From: Salinibacterium sp. dk2585
Lineage (GTDB): Bacteria; Actinomycetota; Actinomycetes; Actinomycetales; Microbacteriaceae
Direction: 5' to 3'
Length of the DNA: 64,000 nt
Assembly: GCF_008001035.1 (NCBI RefSeq)
Contig: NZ_CP042856.1
Coordinates: forward strand, 1,364,001-1,428,000
Each line of letters starts with the position of its first letter. Position 1 is the first letter of the stretch. The translations under genes and the position numbers were made by a program. The notes under the pieces were generated by a model that saw only the letters and a list, made by a program, of their open reading frames with translations, did not search any database and was not told the DNA's origin. Positions 22,904-33,670 of the stretch are shown here, in pieces.

Positions 22904-25900
22904 GTGCCAGCCGTTCGCTTCGCGCCGCTGCGTAATCCTGCAGGGACGTGACGGTGAAGCCGTCACGCGTCGACTCGATCGATGCGACGGCAGCGCCGAC
23001 CTGCGCGATCGTCGTGTACAGCGGCAGGTCTGCCGCCACAGCAGCCGCGCGGATCTCGTAGCCGTCAGCTCGCGCGCTCCGTCCGCTCGGCGTGTTGATC
23101 ACGATGTCGACCTTGCGCTGGTCGATCAACTCCACGATCGAAGGTTCGCCCTCGACGGATGCCTCGCCCTGGTCGTACTTGCGCACGACCTCCGCGTGGA
23201 TTCCATTGCGGCTGAGGATCTCTGCGGTGCCGAGGGTCGCGAGGATTGTGAACCCGAGCTGCTGGAGGCGCACGACGGGCAGCACGATGGCCCGCTTGTC
23301 GCGGTCGGCGACCGAGACGAAGACCGTGCCGCTGTGTGGAAGGCGCACGGATGCCGCCACCTGGCTCTTCGCGAAGGCCCGGGGGAAGTTGGAGTCGAAG
23401 CCCATGACCTCACCCGTCGAACGCATCTCCGGCCCGAGGATCGAGTCGACGATGCGTCCGTCCGCCGTGCGGAAGCGCTTGAACGGGAGCACCGCCTCCT
23501 TGACCGCGACCGGCGAGTCCATGGGGATGACTGAGCCGTCGAGCGCGGGGAGCATGCCCTCCTTGATCAACTCGGCGATGCTCGTGCCGACCATGATGCG
23601 GGCGGCTGCCTTGGCGATCTGAGTTCCCGTCGCCTTCGCCACGAAGGGCACCGTGCGCGAAGCGCGAGGGTTCGCCTCGAGCACGTAGAGCACGCCAGCG
23701 CCGATCGCGAACTGCACGTTGAGCAGGCCGCGCACGCCGAGTCCGGCCGCGATGGCGTGCGTCGCCTGGCGCACACGCTCGATCTGGTCGCGACCCAGGG
23801 TCACGGGAGGCAGCGTGCAGCTCGAGTCGCCCGAGTGGATGCCCGCCTCCTCGATGTGCTCCATGACGCCGCCCACGTAGAGTTGCTCGCCGTCGTAGAG
23901 CGCGTCGATATCGATCTCCACGGCGTCGTCGAGGAAGCGGTCGACGAGGAGCGGGTAACCCTCCGCGATGACGACCTGGCCCTCCATGCGGCGGAAGTAG
24001 TCCTCGAGGGACGGCGTGTCATACACAATCTCCATGCCGCGGCCACCCAGGACGAAGGACGGTCGCACCAGCACGGGGTACCCGATCGCCTCGGCGACCT
24101 TCACCGCGCCGGCCGGGTCCACCGCCGTGCCGTTGCGGGGCGCCACGAGACCAGCTTCGTCGAGGATGCCCTGGAAGAGGCCACGCTCCTCGGCGAGGTC
24201 AATCGCCTCAGGCGAGGTGCCGAGGATCGGCACGCCCGCCTCCTTGAGTCCCTTGGCGAGGCCGAGCGCGGTCTGCCCGCCGAGCTGCACGATGACACCG
24301 ACGAGTTCGCCGCTCGCGCGCTCCGCGTCGATGATCTCCAGCACGTCCTCGAGCGTCAGCGGCTCGAAGTACAGGCGGTCGGACGTGTCGTAATCCGTCG
24401 AGACGGTCTCGGGGTTGCAGTTGATCATGATCGTCTCGAAACCGGCATCTGAGAGCGCGAATGACGCGTGCACGCAGGAGTAGTCGAACTCGATCCCCTG
24501 GCCGATGCGGTTGGGGCCGGAACCCAGGATGACGACCTTGCGGCGGTCGCTCGGCGTCACCTCGGTCTCCTGCTCGTAGCTCGAGTAGTGGTACGGCGTG
24601 AGCGCGGGAAACTCACCGGCACAGGTGTCAACCGTCTTGAAGACGGGGCGGACACCGGCGTCGTGGCGGGCATCCCGCACCTGCTGCTCGGTGAGGCCCC
24701 GCAGCTCGGCGATCTGCTGGTCGCTGAAACCGTGCTCCTTGGCGTGCCGGAGCACGTGGGCGTCGAGCGCAGTGGCAGCCGCGACATCCGCCGCAACCTC
24801 GTTGATGAGCACGATCTGGTCGACGAACCAGGGGTCGATCCCCGTCGCCGTGAAGACCTCGTCGACGGTCGCGCCCGCACGCAGTGCCTGCTGGACGGTC
24901 ACGATGCGGCCGTCGGTGGGCACGGATGCGACCTTTAGGAGTTCCTCCTTGGAGCGGCTCTCACCGGTCCAGTGGAAGGATGAGCCCCGCTTTTCGAGCG
25001 AACGGAGCGCCTTCTGGAGGGCGGTCGAGTAGTTGCGACCGATTGCCATCGCCTCGCCGACCGACTTCATGGTCGTCGTGAGGGTCGTGTCGGCCGCGGG
25101 GAACTTCTCGAAGCCGAAGCGGGGAACCTTGACGACGATGTAGTCGAGGGTCGGCTCGAAACTCGCCGGGGTCACGCGGGTGATGTCGTTGGGGATCTCG
25201 TCGAGGCGGTACCCGATCGCGAGCTTCGCGGCGATCTTCGCGATCGGGAAGCCGGTGGCCTTCGAGGCGAGGGCACTGGAGCGGGAGACGCGCGGGTTCA
25301 TCTCGATCACGATGACCCGCCCCGTCTTGGGGTCGATCGCGAACTGGATGTTGCAGCCGCCCGTGTCGACGCCCACCGCGCGGATGATATCGATGCCGAT
25401 GTTGCGCAGGTTCTGGAACTCGACATCCGTCAGCGTCAGCGCGGGCGCGACCGTGATCGAGTCGCCCGTGTGCACGCCGACGGGGTCGACGTTCTCGATC
25501 GAGCAGACGACGACCGTGTTGTCGGACGTGTCGCGCATGAGCTCGAGCTCGTATTCCTTCCACCCGAGGATCGACTCCTCGAGCAGCACCTCGGTCGTCG
25601 GGCTCTGGTGGAGGCCGTCGGTCACCATGCGCACGAGGTCCTCACGCGTGTAGGCGAATCCTGAACCGAGGCCGCCCATCGTGAAGGAGGGGCGAATGAC
25701 GAGCGGATAGCCAAGGTCCTCCGCGAACTCGATCGCCTCGTCGAGCGTGCGCGCGATGTGCGAGCGCGCGACATCCGCCCCGCACTCCAGTACGAGCTCC
25801 TTGAAGATCTGGCGGTCCTCACCCTTCTGGATCGCCTCGAAGTTGGCGCCGATCAGTTCGACGTCGTACTTCTCGAGGATGCCGTGCTCGTGCAGGTCGA

Positions 25901-26198
25901 TCGCGGCGTTGAGCGCGGTCTGGCCGCCGAGCGTCGGAAGGATCGCGTCTGGTTTCTCCTTCTGGATGATCGTCTCGATAACCTCCCACGTGATCGGCTC
26001 GACGTAGGTCGCGTCGGCGAAGTCGGGGTCAGTCATGATCGTCGCCGGATTGGAGTTCACGAGGATGACGCGCACGCCCTCCTCTCGCAGCACCCGGCAC
26101 GCCTGCGTGCCCGAGTAGTCGAACTCGGCCGCCTGGCCGATGACGATGGGGCCGGAGCCGATGACGAGGACGGACTTGATGTCGTCGCGCTTGGGCAT
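22893..26198 (-). CDS. carB: Carbamoyl-phosphate synthase large subunit
   Basis: Makes carbamoyl phosphate from bicarbonate, ammonia and two ATP. The 1101-residue length is standard. Two homologous ATP-grasp halves are visible, each opening with a GSGPIVIGQ or [10 protein letters not shown] block (residues about 13 and 566), and a C-terminal MGS-like allosteric domain carries [11 protein letters not shown]. Its ATG shares one base with the carA stop (TAATG). Confidence 0.98.
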   Translation of the reverse strand: MPKRDDIKSVLVIGSGPIVIGQAAEFDYSGTQACRVLREEGVRVILVNSNPATIMTDPDFADATYVEPITWEVIETIIQKEKPDAILPTLGGQTALNAAIDLHEHGILEKYDVELIGANFEAIQKGEDRQIFKELVLECGADVARSHIARTLDEAIEFAEDLGYPLVIRPSFTMGGLGSGFAYTREDLVRMVTDGLHQSPTTEVLLEESILGWKEYELELMRDTSDNTVVVCSIENVDPVGVHTGDSITVAPALTLTDVEFQNLRNIGIDIIRAVGVDTGGCNIQFAIDPKTGRVIVIEMNPRVSRSSALASKATGFPIAKIAAKLAIGYRLDEIPNDITRVTPASFEPTLDYIVVKVPRFGFEKFPAADTTLTTTMKSVGEAMAIGRNYSTALQKALRSLEKRGSSFHWTGESRSKEELLKVASVPTDGRIVTVQQALRAGATVDEVFTATGIDPWFVDQIVLINEVAADVAAATALDAHVLRHAKEHGFSDQQIAELRGLTEQQVRDARHDAGVRPVFKTVDTCAGEFPALTPYHYSSYEQETEVTPSDRRKVVILGSGPNRIGQGIEFDYSCVHASFALSDAGFETIMINCNPETVSTDYDTSDRLYFEPLTLEDVLEIIDAERASGELVGVIVQLGGQTALGLAKGLKEAGVPILGTSPEAIDLAEERGLFQGILDEAGLVAPRNGTAVDPAGAVKVAEAIGYPVLVRPSFVLGGRGMEIVYDTPSLEDYFRRMEGQVVIAEGYPLLVDRFLDDAVEIDIDALYDGEQLYVGGVMEHIEEAGIHSGDSSCTLPPVTLGRDQIERVRQATHAIAAGLGVRGLLNVQFAIGAGVLYVLEANPRASRTVPFVAKATGTQIAKAAARIMVGTSIAELIKEGMLPALDGSVIPMDSPVAVKEAVLPFKRFRTADGRIVDSILGPEMRSTGEVMGFDSNFPRAFAKSQVAASVRLPHSGTVFVSVADRDKRAIVLPVVRLQQLGFTILATLGTAEILSRNGIHAEVVRKYDQGEASVEGEPSIVELIDQRKVDIVINTPSGRSARADGYEIRAAAVAADLPLYTTIAQVGAAVASIESTRDGFTVTSLQDYAAARSERLALVE

Positions 26199-27343
26199 TA
26201 CTTGCTTTCCTTCTGCTTGTGCTCGAGCACCATGTCGCGGAACCGGTCGAAGAGGTAGTTGGCGTCGTGCGGGCCGGCCGCCGCCTCGGGGTGGTACTGC
26301 ACCGAGAACGCGGGGATATCGAGCGCGCGGAGCCCCTCCACGACGTTGTCGTTGAGGTTGACGTGGCTCACCTCGACCCGCCCGAAACCGGCGGGCGAAT
26401 CACTCGGGCCGTCGGTCGGTGCATCCACCGCGAAGCCATGGTTGTGCGAGGTGATCTCGACGCGCCCAGTGCCCTTGTCAACGACGGGCTGGTTGATGCC
26501 GCGGTGACCGAAGGGGAGCTTGTAGGTGCCGTAGCCGAGGGCGCGCCCCAGCAACTGGTTGCCGAAGCAGATGCCGAAGAAGGGCAGCCCCTCGCGGAGC
26601 ACGTTCTGCAGGAGCTCGACGTGATTGTCGGATGCACCGGGGTCACCCGGCCCGTTGGAGTAGAAGACGGCATCCGGTTCGACAGCGAGCACCTCGCCGA
26701 TCGACGTCGTCTGCGGGAGGACGTGCACGTCGAAGCCGCGAGCTGAGATGTAGTTGAGGGTGGAATCCTTGACGCCGAGGTCGAGCACCGCGACGGTGCC
26801 GAGCCGATCACCCTCGGCCGGAATGACGTATGCCTCGGCCGTCGAGACGTCGCCCGAGAGGTTCTGGCCGACCATTCCTTCGGTCGCTCGCACCGCCGCA
26901 AGCTGCTCCTCGGGTGACAGTTCCGCATCCGCTCCCGAGAACACGCCCGCCCGCATGGCGCCGGCATCGCGGATGCGACGAGTCACGGCGCGGGTGTCGA
27001 TGCCGCTGATGCCCACGACGTTCTCGCGTTCGAGGCGCTCAGCGAGGTCGCCCTCAGCACGGTAGTTCGAGACGACTCGGGAGGGGTCGCGCACGACGAA
27101 GCCGTTGACCCAGATACGCTTCGATTCGTTGTCCTCGCTGTTCACCCCCGTGTTGCCGATGTGGGGCGCTGTCATGATGACGATCTGGCCCGCGTAGGAG
27201 GGATCGGTGATCGTCTCCTGGTACCCGGTCATGCCGGTCGCGAAGACCGCCTCGCCAAGGGTCGTGCCGCGGGCGCCATAGGCACGTCCCGGGTATCTGC
27301 TGCCGTCCTCGAGTACGAGCACGGCGGGTTCTTCGATGGCCAC
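26198..27343 (-). CDS. carA: Carbamoyl-phosphate synthase small (glutaminase) subunit
   Basis: Releases ammonia from glutamine for CarB. Starting at GTG 27341-27343 the protein has 381 residues and begins [18 protein letters not shown] after the initiator. The class I amidotransferase triad is seen as Cys in [14 protein letters not shown] and His and Glu in [14 protein letters not shown]. The GTG shares a base with the TAG of the upstream gene. The open frame runs on to 27493, but that part lies inside the upstream gene and is rejected. Confidence 0.97.
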   Translation of the reverse strand: MAIEEPAVLVLEDGSRYPGRAYGARGTTLGEAVFATGMTGYQETITDPSYAGQIVIMTAPHIGNTGVNSEDNESKRIWVNGFVVRDPSRVVSNYRAEGDLAERLERENVVGISGIDTRAVTRRIRDAGAMRAGVFSGADAELSPEEQLAAVRATEGMVGQNLSGDVSTAEAYVIPAEGDRLGTVAVLDLGVKDSTLNYISARGFDVHVLPQTTSIGEVLAVEPDAVFYSNGPGDPGASDNHVELLQNVLREGLPFFGICFGNQLLGRALGYGTYKLPFGHRGINQPVVDKGTGRVEITSHNHGFAVDAPTDGPSDSPAGFGRVEVSHVNLNDNVVEGLRALDIPAFSVQYHPEAAAGPHDANYLFDRFRDMVLEHKQKESK

Positions 27344-27879
27344 TAGGCGGTTCCTCCCTGGGCGGATGACGGTGATGACTGGTTGATGAGTTCGGTGACG
27401 GCGGCGATGAAGTCTGCCGCGAGCGTGGGTAGGTCGAATCGCAGGTAGGAATCGACGGGGGTGGACTCCCCCGAGTCGGCGACGAGTCGCCACGCGAGCA
27501 GTACGAGGCCGTCTGGCTCGACCACACGGTCGATCGTCCAGGTCGCCCGGTCGATGCCGACGATCTCTTCCGCGGGAATCCAGGCGGGCGCCTGGCCCGG
27601 GATCGTCAACGCGACACCCTCGCCGTTCGCGGCGATGGAAGCGCGGGCGCGGAAGCCGAGCCCGCCCACCGCGATGCGCTCGAGCGGCTCCCCCGCCACC
27701 GTCGTGGCCACGTAGAAGACATCAGCGGCGAAGCTCGCGTCGACGAGGGCGGCATCGAGACGGCGCGGCGCCGGAATCGACGACTGCCGGCGACGGCGGT
27801 TGTGCCATCCCAGAGCCATCAGCGCCGGCAGGATGATCATGAGGGCGACGACGATCGCCATCAGGCTGTTCTTATCCAC
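27343..27879 (-). CDS. Membrane-anchored protein of the pyr operon (Rv1382-like position), function unknown
   Basis: A 178-residue protein with one N-terminal transmembrane helix (about residues 5-24), a basic NRRRRQ stop-transfer stretch and a soluble domain of about 130 residues with a beta-rich, PH-like pattern. The GTG at 27877-27879 is preceded by GGAGG at a five-base spacing and overlaps pyrC by eight bases; the in-frame ATG at 27924 lies well inside pyrC. M. tuberculosis has an uncharacterised membrane protein gene, Rv1382, at the same place between pyrC and carA. I recognise no catalytic motif. Confidence 0.85.
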   Translation of the reverse strand: MDKNSLMAIVVALMIILPALMALGWHNRRRRQSSIPAPRRLDAALVDASFAADVFYVATTVAGEPLERIAVGGLGFRARASIAANGEGVALTIPGQAPAWIPAEEIVGIDRATWTIDRVVEPDGLVLLAWRLVADSGESTPVDSYLRFDLPTLAADFIAAVTELINQSSPSSAQGGTA

Positions 27880-29200
27880 GGGCGCCTCCAACGGAATGCA
27901 GGACGTTCGGGTCAACGAGCTCACCGTCGAGCACAGTGGCCCGGCCTGAATGAACCGTTGTCACGACGCGCCCGGGCAGTGTGAGGGAGAGATACGGCGA
28001 GTTCGTGCTCTTGCCTCGAAGGTCGCCCTGCTCGATGACCCGCGATGCCGTCGCGTCGTAGAGGGTGAAGTTCGCTTCCGCTCCCACTGCGATGCCGCGG
28101 TCGTAGCCCGAGAGTCGCCCGATCTCGGCGGGAACCCGCGAGAAGACGCGCGCGACATCCGCCCAGTCCAGGTGCCCCGAGTCGACGACGGATGCCTGCA
28201 CGACCGAGAGCGCGGTCTCGAGCCCCACCATCCCGAAAGCGGCGCCCGACCACTCGCAGTCCTTGTCCTCGGCGGGGTGCGGGGCATGGTCGGTCGCGAC
28301 GATGTCGATCGTGCCATCCGCGAGCCCGGCGCGGAGTGCACTGACGTCTTCGGCGCGGCGAAGCGGTGGGTTGACCTTGTACCGCGCGTCGTAGCTGCGC
28401 ACGAGCTCCTCGTCGAGGAGGAGGTGGTGAGGAGTCACCTCGGCCGTCACCGCGATGCCGCGGGACTTGGCCCAGCGCACGACCTCGACGGAGCCGGCCG
28501 TGGAGAGGTGGCAGATGTGGACCCGAGAGCCGACGTGTTCGGCGAGCAGCACGTCCCGCGCGATGATCGCTTCCTCGGCCACGGCGGGCCATCCAGCGAG
28601 TCCCAGTTCGCCCGACACGGTGCCCTCGTTCATCTGGGCGCCCTCCGTGAGGCGAGGCTCCTGTGCGTGCTGCGCGATGACGCCGTCGAAGGCCTTGACG
28701 TACTCAAGGGCCCGGCGCATGAGGAGAGGGTCTGAGACGCACTTCCCGTCGTCGCTGAAGACGCGCACCGATGCGCGGCTGCGGGCCATGGCACCGATCT
28801 CTGCGAGGGCCTCGCCATTGAGGCCGACCGTGACCGCGCCGACGGGACGAACCGTGACGTAGCCAGCGGCGTCACCCAGAGAGGCGACCTGTTCGACGAC
28901 TCCTGCCGTATCGGCGACGGGCGAGGTGTTCGCCATCGCGTGCACGGCCGTGAAGCCGCCCGCTGCGGCGGCGCGAGATCCCGTCAGGACGGTCTCGCTG
29001 TGCTCAAATCCAGGCTCGCGCAGGTGCGTGTGGAGGTCGACGAGGCCAGGCAACGCGATGAGACCGGACGCGTCGATGACCCGCGCACCGTGCTCGCTGA
29101 GGCCAGAGCCCATCTCCGCGATGACTCCGTCGCGCACGAGCAGGTCGCTCGCGTCGCCGCCCAGCAGCCGGGCGCCCTTCACAACAATCGACTCTCTCAT
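27872..29200 (-). CDS. pyrC: Dihydroorotase
   Basis: Closes carbamoyl-aspartate to dihydroorotate. The 442-residue class I enzyme has the metal-binding [16 protein letters not shown] near residue 55, [10 protein letters not shown] in the middle, and the catalytic aspartate in [13 protein letters not shown]. Its start overlaps the pyrB stop by four bases and its end overlaps the downstream membrane-protein gene by eight. Confidence 0.97.
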   Translation of the reverse strand: MRESIVVKGARLLGGDASDLLVRDGVIAEMGSGLSEHGARVIDASGLIALPGLVDLHTHLREPGFEHSETVLTGSRAAAAGGFTAVHAMANTSPVADTAGVVEQVASLGDAAGYVTVRPVGAVTVGLNGEALAEIGAMARSRASVRVFSDDGKCVSDPLLMRRALEYVKAFDGVIAQHAQEPRLTEGAQMNEGTVSGELGLAGWPAVAEEAIIARDVLLAEHVGSRVHICHLSTAGSVEVVRWAKSRGIAVTAEVTPHHLLLDEELVRSYDARYKVNPPLRRAEDVSALRAGLADGTIDIVATDHAPHPAEDKDCEWSGAAFGMVGLETALSVVQASVVDSGHLDWADVARVFSRVPAEIGRLSGYDRGIAVGAEANFTLYDATASRVIEQGDLRGKSTNSPYLSLTLPGRVVTTVHSGRATVLDGELVDPNVLHSVGGARG

Positions 29201-30150
29201 GCCAGGTCCTCCCGTTCGCCAGAAAGCAAGAGGTACAGCACAGCCATCCTCACCGAAACCCCGTTCGAGACCTGCTCGAGAACCGTCGAGCGCGCTGAAT
29301 CCGCTGCTCCAGAGGAGATCTCGAGCCCGCGGTTCATCGGTCCGGGGTGCATGACAATCGTACCCTCGTCGAGACGGGCCAACCGTTCGTCATCGAGGCC
29401 CCACAGCCGGGCGTACTCACGCGCCGTGGGAAAGAAGGCGGCGCTCATGCGCTCGGCCTGCACGCGGAGCATCATGACGACGTCGGCCGGCGTTGCGAGC
29501 GCGGAATCCAGCGAGTAGTCGATCGTCACGGGCCAGGCTTCCACCCCGACGGGCAGGAGCGTGGGCGGGGCCACCAGGCGCACCTCTGCACCGAGCGTCG
29601 TGAGGAGCCAGGCATTCGATCGAGCAACTCGGGAGTGCAAGACGTCGCCCACGATCACGACCGACAGGCCGGTGAGGTCGCGGCCCCGAGCATCCGCACC
29701 GAAGAACCGGCGCCGGATCGTGAATGCGTCGAGCAGGGCCTGCGTCGGGTGTTCGTGCGTGCCGTCGCCCGCATTGACGACGCCAGCGTCGATCCAGCCG
29801 CTCGTGGCTAGGACCTGTGGGGCGCCGGATGCCCCATGCCGCACGACGACTGCGTCGGCGCCGATTGCGGCGAGCGTCTGTGCCGTGTCCTTCAGGCTCT
29901 CGCCCTTCGAGACGCTCGAACCTTTCGCGGCGAAGTTGATGACATCCGCGCTCAGGCGCTTGGCCGCAGCCTCGAAAGAGATCCGCGTGCGGGTGGAGTC
30001 CTCGAAGAAGAGGTTGACGACCGTCTTGCCGCGGAGCGCGGGAAGTTTCTTGATCTCGCGGGTCGAGACATCCGACATGTCCTCCGCGACGTCGAGGATC
30101 GCGACCGCATCGTCTCGACTCAGGTGCCGGGTGCTCAGGAGGTGCCTCAC
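29197..30150 (-). CDS. pyrB: Aspartate carbamoyltransferase catalytic subunit
   Basis: Joins carbamoyl phosphate to aspartate, the committed step of pyrimidine synthesis. The 317-residue product has the carbamoyl-phosphate site [18 protein letters not shown], then [12 protein letters not shown], then a family-typical [11 protein letters not shown]. No pyrI regulatory chain is adjacent, as usual for actinobacteria. Its start overlaps the pyrR stop by four bases. Confidence 0.97.
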   Translation of the reverse strand: MRHLLSTRHLSRDDAVAILDVAEDMSDVSTREIKKLPALRGKTVVNLFFEDSTRTRISFEAAAKRLSADVINFAAKGSSVSKGESLKDTAQTLAAIGADAVVVRHGASGAPQVLATSGWIDAGVVNAGDGTHEHPTQALLDAFTIRRRFFGADARGRDLTGLSVVIVGDVLHSRVARSNAWLLTTLGAEVRLVAPPTLLPVGVEAWPVTIDYSLDSALATPADVVMMLRVQAERMSAAFFPTAREYARLWGLDDERLARLDEGTIVMHPGPMNRGLEISSGAADSARSTVLEQVSNGVSVRMAVLYLLLSGEREDLA

Positions 30151-30695
30151 GCGGAGTCTCCTTCCGGAGAGACGATGCTCACGTACTCATCGCCGTCGAC
30201 CTCCGTGAGCCTCACGTTGATGCGCTCGTGCTGCGAGGAGGGAAGGTTCTTGCCGACGAAGTCCGGCCGGATAGGAAGCTCACGGTGCCCGCGGTCGACG
30301 AGTGCGGCGAGTCGCACCGCGCGGGGACGTCCGAGGTCACCGAGGGCGTCGAGGGCTGCCCTGATCGTGCGACCTGAGTACAGGACGTCGTCGACGAGCA
30401 CGACGACGGCGCCATCGATACCGCCGGGCGGGATCTCGGTCGGCGAGGGCGTGCGGATGCGGCCCCGCGAGAGGTCGTCTCGGTACATCGTGACGTCGAG
30501 GGAGCCGTGCGGCACGGGCACAGAGGCAATCTGGGACATCGTCTCGGCGATCCTTCGGCCGAGAAGTACTCCACGCGTTGGGATTCCGAGGAGGACGATG
30601 CCGTCCGCTCCGCGATTGGATTCGAGGATCTCGTGCGAGATGCGCGTGAGTGCGCGCGCAATATCAGCCTGCTGGAGAACGACTCGCTCCGGCAT
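30147..30695 (-). CDS. pyrR: PyrR pyrimidine regulatory protein / uracil phosphoribosyltransferase fold
   Basis: UMP- or UTP-responsive RNA-binding regulator of the pyr operon. The 182-residue product has the PRPP motif [19 protein letters not shown] near residues 95-113 and the N-terminal TRISHEILE helix. It is the first gene of the operon, and a PyrR-type hairpin lies just before its Shine-Dalgarno sequence, so it should repress its own translation and probably that of the coupled genes downstream. Confidence 0.96.
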   Translation of the reverse strand: MPERVVLQQADIARALTRISHEILESNRGADGIVLLGIPTRGVLLGRRIAETMSQIASVPVPHGSLDVTMYRDDLSRGRIRTPSPTEIPPGGIDGAVVVLVDDVLYSGRTIRAALDALGDLGRPRAVRLAALVDRGHRELPIRPDFVGKNLPSSQHERINVRLTEVDGDEYVSIVSPEGDSA

Positions 30696-30700
30696 TCTGA

Positions 30701-30725
30701 CCTCCTTTCCCGCCTCACAGGACGG
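30701..30725 (-). promoter_or_regulatory. PyrR-binding hairpin next to the pyrR ribosome binding site
   Basis: On the minus strand the pyrR leader has a short hairpin (30710-30725) with CCG and CGG at its base and the loop sequence TCCTGTGAGGC. This matches the PyrR recognition pattern TCCNGNGAGGY known from the Bacillus and mycobacterial pyr leaders. GGAGG, the pyrR Shine-Dalgarno sequence, is at 30701-30705, four bases beyond the hairpin. There is no terminator-like stem followed by a T tract, so translational repression, as described for Mycobacterium, is the more likely mode. Confidence 0.8.
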
Positions 30726-30784
30726 TGGTTAAAGGATGTCGTGGTGTTTCGACCAGCATACAGTCCGGTCGAGGCTCCCCAGGG

Positions 30785-31687
30785 TCAGGACCAGCGCTTG
30801 AGCAGGTACTTCTCGAGAAGACCGATCAACGCATCCGTCGTCTTACCAAGGATGCCGAGGAGGATGATCGTGAGGAACATGCGATCGACCCGGCCGTTGT
30901 TCTGAGAGTCGACGAGCAGGAAGCCAAGGCCCATGGACGAGGCGATGAGTTCTGCCGCCACGAGGAAGAGCCACGCCTGCGCGAGCGCCAGCCGCAGCCC
31001 CGAGACGATGCTCGGGACGACGGCCGGCAGCTGCACCTGCGTGAGGAGCTCCCAACGACTGAGCCCGTAGGCGCGCCCGAGCTCGACGAGGTGGGCGTCG
31101 ACGTGGCGGAGCGCGCCCGCCACCGTCGTGTAGACGGGGAAGAGCGCACCGATCGCGATGAGCGCGACCTTGGAGTCCTCATTGATGCCGACGTAGAGCA
31201 CGAGGAGGGGAACCCAGGCGAGTGAAGGGACAGCCCTGAAGGCGCCGACCGTCGGGGACAGGAAGGCCCTCCCCCACTTCGAGAGTCCGACGAGGGCTCC
31301 GAGTGCCAGCCCGATGAGCGATCCTGCCGCGAAGCCGATGAGCACCCGCTGTGTCGAGATCGCGATATGCGTGAGCAGCGTGCCGTTCGAGCCGAGCTCG
31401 ACAGCGGCCTCGAGCACGGATGCCGGGGACGGCAGGCGGTGCTCGGGCACGAGTGCCAGGGCCGAGATGGTCCACCAAGCGGCGAAGAGCAGGACGGGCA
31501 GGACCACGCCCGCAGCGATCAACCAGCCGCGAGCGCTCCGCCGGCCGGCGGCGGGCGCCTCCGCGGGAGGATTCGCTTCGGACCCGGCGGCGGAGTAGCC
31601 GTAGGTCGATGAATATTGGTGAAGGCTCGCGGGAGCCCCCGCGCCAGTCTCTGGCGCAGGGGCTTCGGCGATTGAGCGGTTCGGCAT
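30785..31687 (-). CDS. ABC transporter permease, SsuC/TauC family
   Basis: Inner-membrane permease of a probable sulfonate importer. The 300-residue product has about six transmembrane helices from residue 55 on, with the BPD-permease EAA-loop region at ELGRAYGLSRWELLTQVQLP. Residues 1-52 are a hydrophilic, Ala/Pro/Ser-rich extension that short SsuC proteins lack. Its ATG shares a base with the stop of the binding-protein gene upstream. Nitrate or taurine transport cannot be excluded from sequence alone. Confidence 0.88.
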   Translation of the reverse strand: MPNRSIAEAPAPETGAGAPASLHQYSSTYGYSAAGSEANPPAEAPAAGRRSARGWLIAAGVVLPVLLFAAWWTISALALVPEHRLPSPASVLEAAVELGSNGTLLTHIAISTQRVLIGFAAGSLIGLALGALVGLSKWGRAFLSPTVGAFRAVPSLAWVPLLVLYVGINEDSKVALIAIGALFPVYTTVAGALRHVDAHLVELGRAYGLSRWELLTQVQLPAVVPSIVSGLRLALAQAWLFLVAAELIASSMGLGFLLVDSQNNGRVDRMFLTIILLGILGKTTDALIGLLEKYLLKRWS

Positions 31688-32718
31688 CAGTCTCCGATCG
31701 CGGCCGGGTCGGCCTTGGCGAAGAAGCTGTCGTTGAAGAGTGAGTCGAGCGCCTCGTCAATCTGTTCCTGCGTCTTGACGTCCTGCGACTCGACGAAGAT
31801 CGGCCCGACGATCTCGAGTACATCCCGCTGCTTCTTGCCGGGTTCACCAACCCCCTCAAGGATGGTGCGCTCGTTGAGCACCTTGTCGGCGACCGCGATG
31901 TCAATGCCCGCGACATCCGCGAGGATCTGTGCCGCCTCGTCGGGGTTCTCCTGTGTCCACGAGCGGGCCTTCTCATAGGCGTTCACGACAACCTGGGCAA
32001 CATCCGCGTGGTTCTTGACGAAGTCCTCGGTGGCGTTGAGGAAGCCGTAGGTGTTGAAGTCCACGTTGCGGTAGATCAGCTTCGTGCCCGACTGGATCTC
32101 GGTCGTCGCCATGATCGGGTCGAGGCCGGACCACGCGTCGACCGCGCCCGAGGTGAGGGCAGCGCCGCCGTCGGCGTGCTGCAGGTTCTCGATGGTGACC
32201 TCGTCGAGACCGATGCCCGCCTCCTCGAGGGTCTGGAGCAGGAAGAAGTACGGGTCGGTGCCCTTGGTCGCGGCGATGCGCTTGCCGCGGAGGTCCTCGG
32301 CGCTCTCGATGTCGGAGTCAGCCGCCACGACGATCGCCGCCCACTCAGGCTGCGAGTAGATGTCGATGACCTGGATGGGCGAGCCGTTGGAGCGGGCGAG
32401 CAGTGCGGCGGAGCCGGCGGTCGAGCCGACGTCGACGGCCCCCGCTCGGAGTGCCTCGTTGGCCTTGTTGGAGCCGGCGGACTGCAGCCAGTTCACCGTG
32501 ACACCCTCGAGTTCGTCTTCGAGCCAACCCTGCTCCTTGATGACGAGGCTCAGTGGGTTGTAGGTCGCGAAGTCGATGTTGAGCGTGTCGGTGCTCCACT
32601 CCCCCGTGCTCGCGGCGTCGTCTTGGAGTGCACTGCCCTCGCCGGCGGCGCAGCCGGTCATGAGCAGGGCGCCCGCGGCAACGAGGGCAAGGGTGGAGGC
32701 GAGGGATCTGCGTCGCAT
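31687..32718 (-). CDS. Sulfonate-type ABC transporter substrate-binding lipoprotein (SsuA/TauA family)
   Basis: Extracytoplasmic binding protein anchored by lipid. The 343-residue product has a signal peptide with lipobox LMTGC (Cys23). The mature part shows the NMT1/SsuA pattern: FATYNPLSLVIKEQGWLED, SAGSNKANEALRAGAVDVG, and LRGKRIAATKGTDPYFFLL. The ligand is inferred from family resemblance. It lies between the ATPase and permease genes and would be a client of Lgt. Confidence 0.9.
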   Translation of the reverse strand: MRRRSLASTLALVAAGALLMTGCAAGEGSALQDDAASTGEWSTDTLNIDFATYNPLSLVIKEQGWLEDELEGVTVNWLQSAGSNKANEALRAGAVDVGSTAGSAALLARSNGSPIQVIDIYSQPEWAAIVVAADSDIESAEDLRGKRIAATKGTDPYFFLLQTLEEAGIGLDEVTIENLQHADGGAALTSGAVDAWSGLDPIMATTEIQSGTKLIYRNVDFNTYGFLNATEDFVKNHADVAQVVVNAYEKARSWTQENPDEAAQILADVAGIDIAVADKVLNERTILEGVGEPGKKQRDVLEIVGPIFVESQDVKTQEQIDEALDSLFNDSFFAKADPAAIGD

Positions 32719-32765
32719 GTGGTGGTCGTCCTAGCTCGAGAAGAGGTGATGTGGCGGGAAGGGGG

Positions 32766-33569
32766 TCAGTGCTTGCTGTGGTGCGTGTGCACGCCGAGGC
32801 CCTCAAGGAGCTCGGCGCGCAGGTGGGCGAGGGTCGCGTCGCCGCGGTCGCGGGGGCGCGAACCAGGCACGGCCGTGATGCTTCGGATGCTCGCGCCGCT
32901 GCCCGGCGCTGCGGGATCGGTGCCGAGCAGCACGACGCGGTCCGCGAGATAGAGCGCCTCGTCGACATCGTGCGTCACGAGGATGATCGTGGTCGGCTCG
33001 GCGGCGTGCACATCGAGGAGCAGATCCTGCATCTGCAGGCGGGTCAGCGCGTCGAGGGCGCCGAACGGCTCATCGAGCACGAGCACGCCGGGCCGGCGGG
33101 CGAGGGCGCGAGCCAGGGACGCACGCTGGGCCATGCCGCCGGAGACCTGTCGCGGGCGGAGGCTGCTGGCATCCGCGAGCCCGACCAGGCGGAGGAGCTC
33201 ACGGACGCGCTCCTGGCCCTCGGACTTGGCTGTGCCTCGGGACAGCCCGAGCAGGGCGTTCTGTTCGAGCGTGCGCCACGGCAGCAGCCTCGGCTCCTGG
33301 AAGCCGACAGAGCAGCGGAGATCGATGCCCGTGACACGCTCGCCGTTGATCGCTATCGCGCCGGAGGACGGCAGGTCGAGCCCTGAGATCTGGCGCAGCA
33401 GCGTCGACTTGCCACAGCCCGACGCCCCGATGAGGGCGATGATCTCGCCGGGCGCGACCGTGAGGTCAACGTCCCGCAGTACGACCTTGGAGTCGAAGAC
33501 ACGCGAGACGCCTGACAGGCTCACGCCGAGTGCGGCTGCCGTGCTGAGGGCGGGGGATGCTATGGACAC
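32766..33569 (-). CDS. ABC transporter ATP-binding protein, SsuB family
   Basis: ATPase of the SsuBAC-type importer. The 267-residue product has Walker A GASGCGKST, the signature QVSGGMAQRASLARALA, Walker B VLVLDEPFGALD and the switch His in ILVTHDVDEA. The GTG start at 33567-33569 has no clear Shine-Dalgarno sequence; a later GTG at the SLSGVSRVF block would give a more usual N-terminus. First gene of the three-gene block; no ssuD-type monooxygenase accompanies it. Confidence 0.9.
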   Translation of the reverse strand: MSIASPALSTAAALGVSLSGVSRVFDSKVVLRDVDLTVAPGEIIALIGASGCGKSTLLRQISGLDLPSSGAIAINGERVTGIDLRCSVGFQEPRLLPWRTLEQNALLGLSRGTAKSEGQERVRELLRLVGLADASSLRPRQVSGGMAQRASLARALARRPGVLVLDEPFGALDALTRLQMQDLLLDVHAAEPTTIILVTHDVDEALYLADRVVLLGTDPAAPGSGASIRSITAVPGSRPRDRGDATLAHLRAELLEGLGVHTHHSKH

Positions 33570-33670
33570 CCGTTGAGGCTACGGCCGCCGTCACACTCGC
33601 CAAAGTCGGCGCGTAACGAAACGAAACGCAAGCCCCGAGATGCCGCCACGTATCCCCCGCGGGCGGTGCT

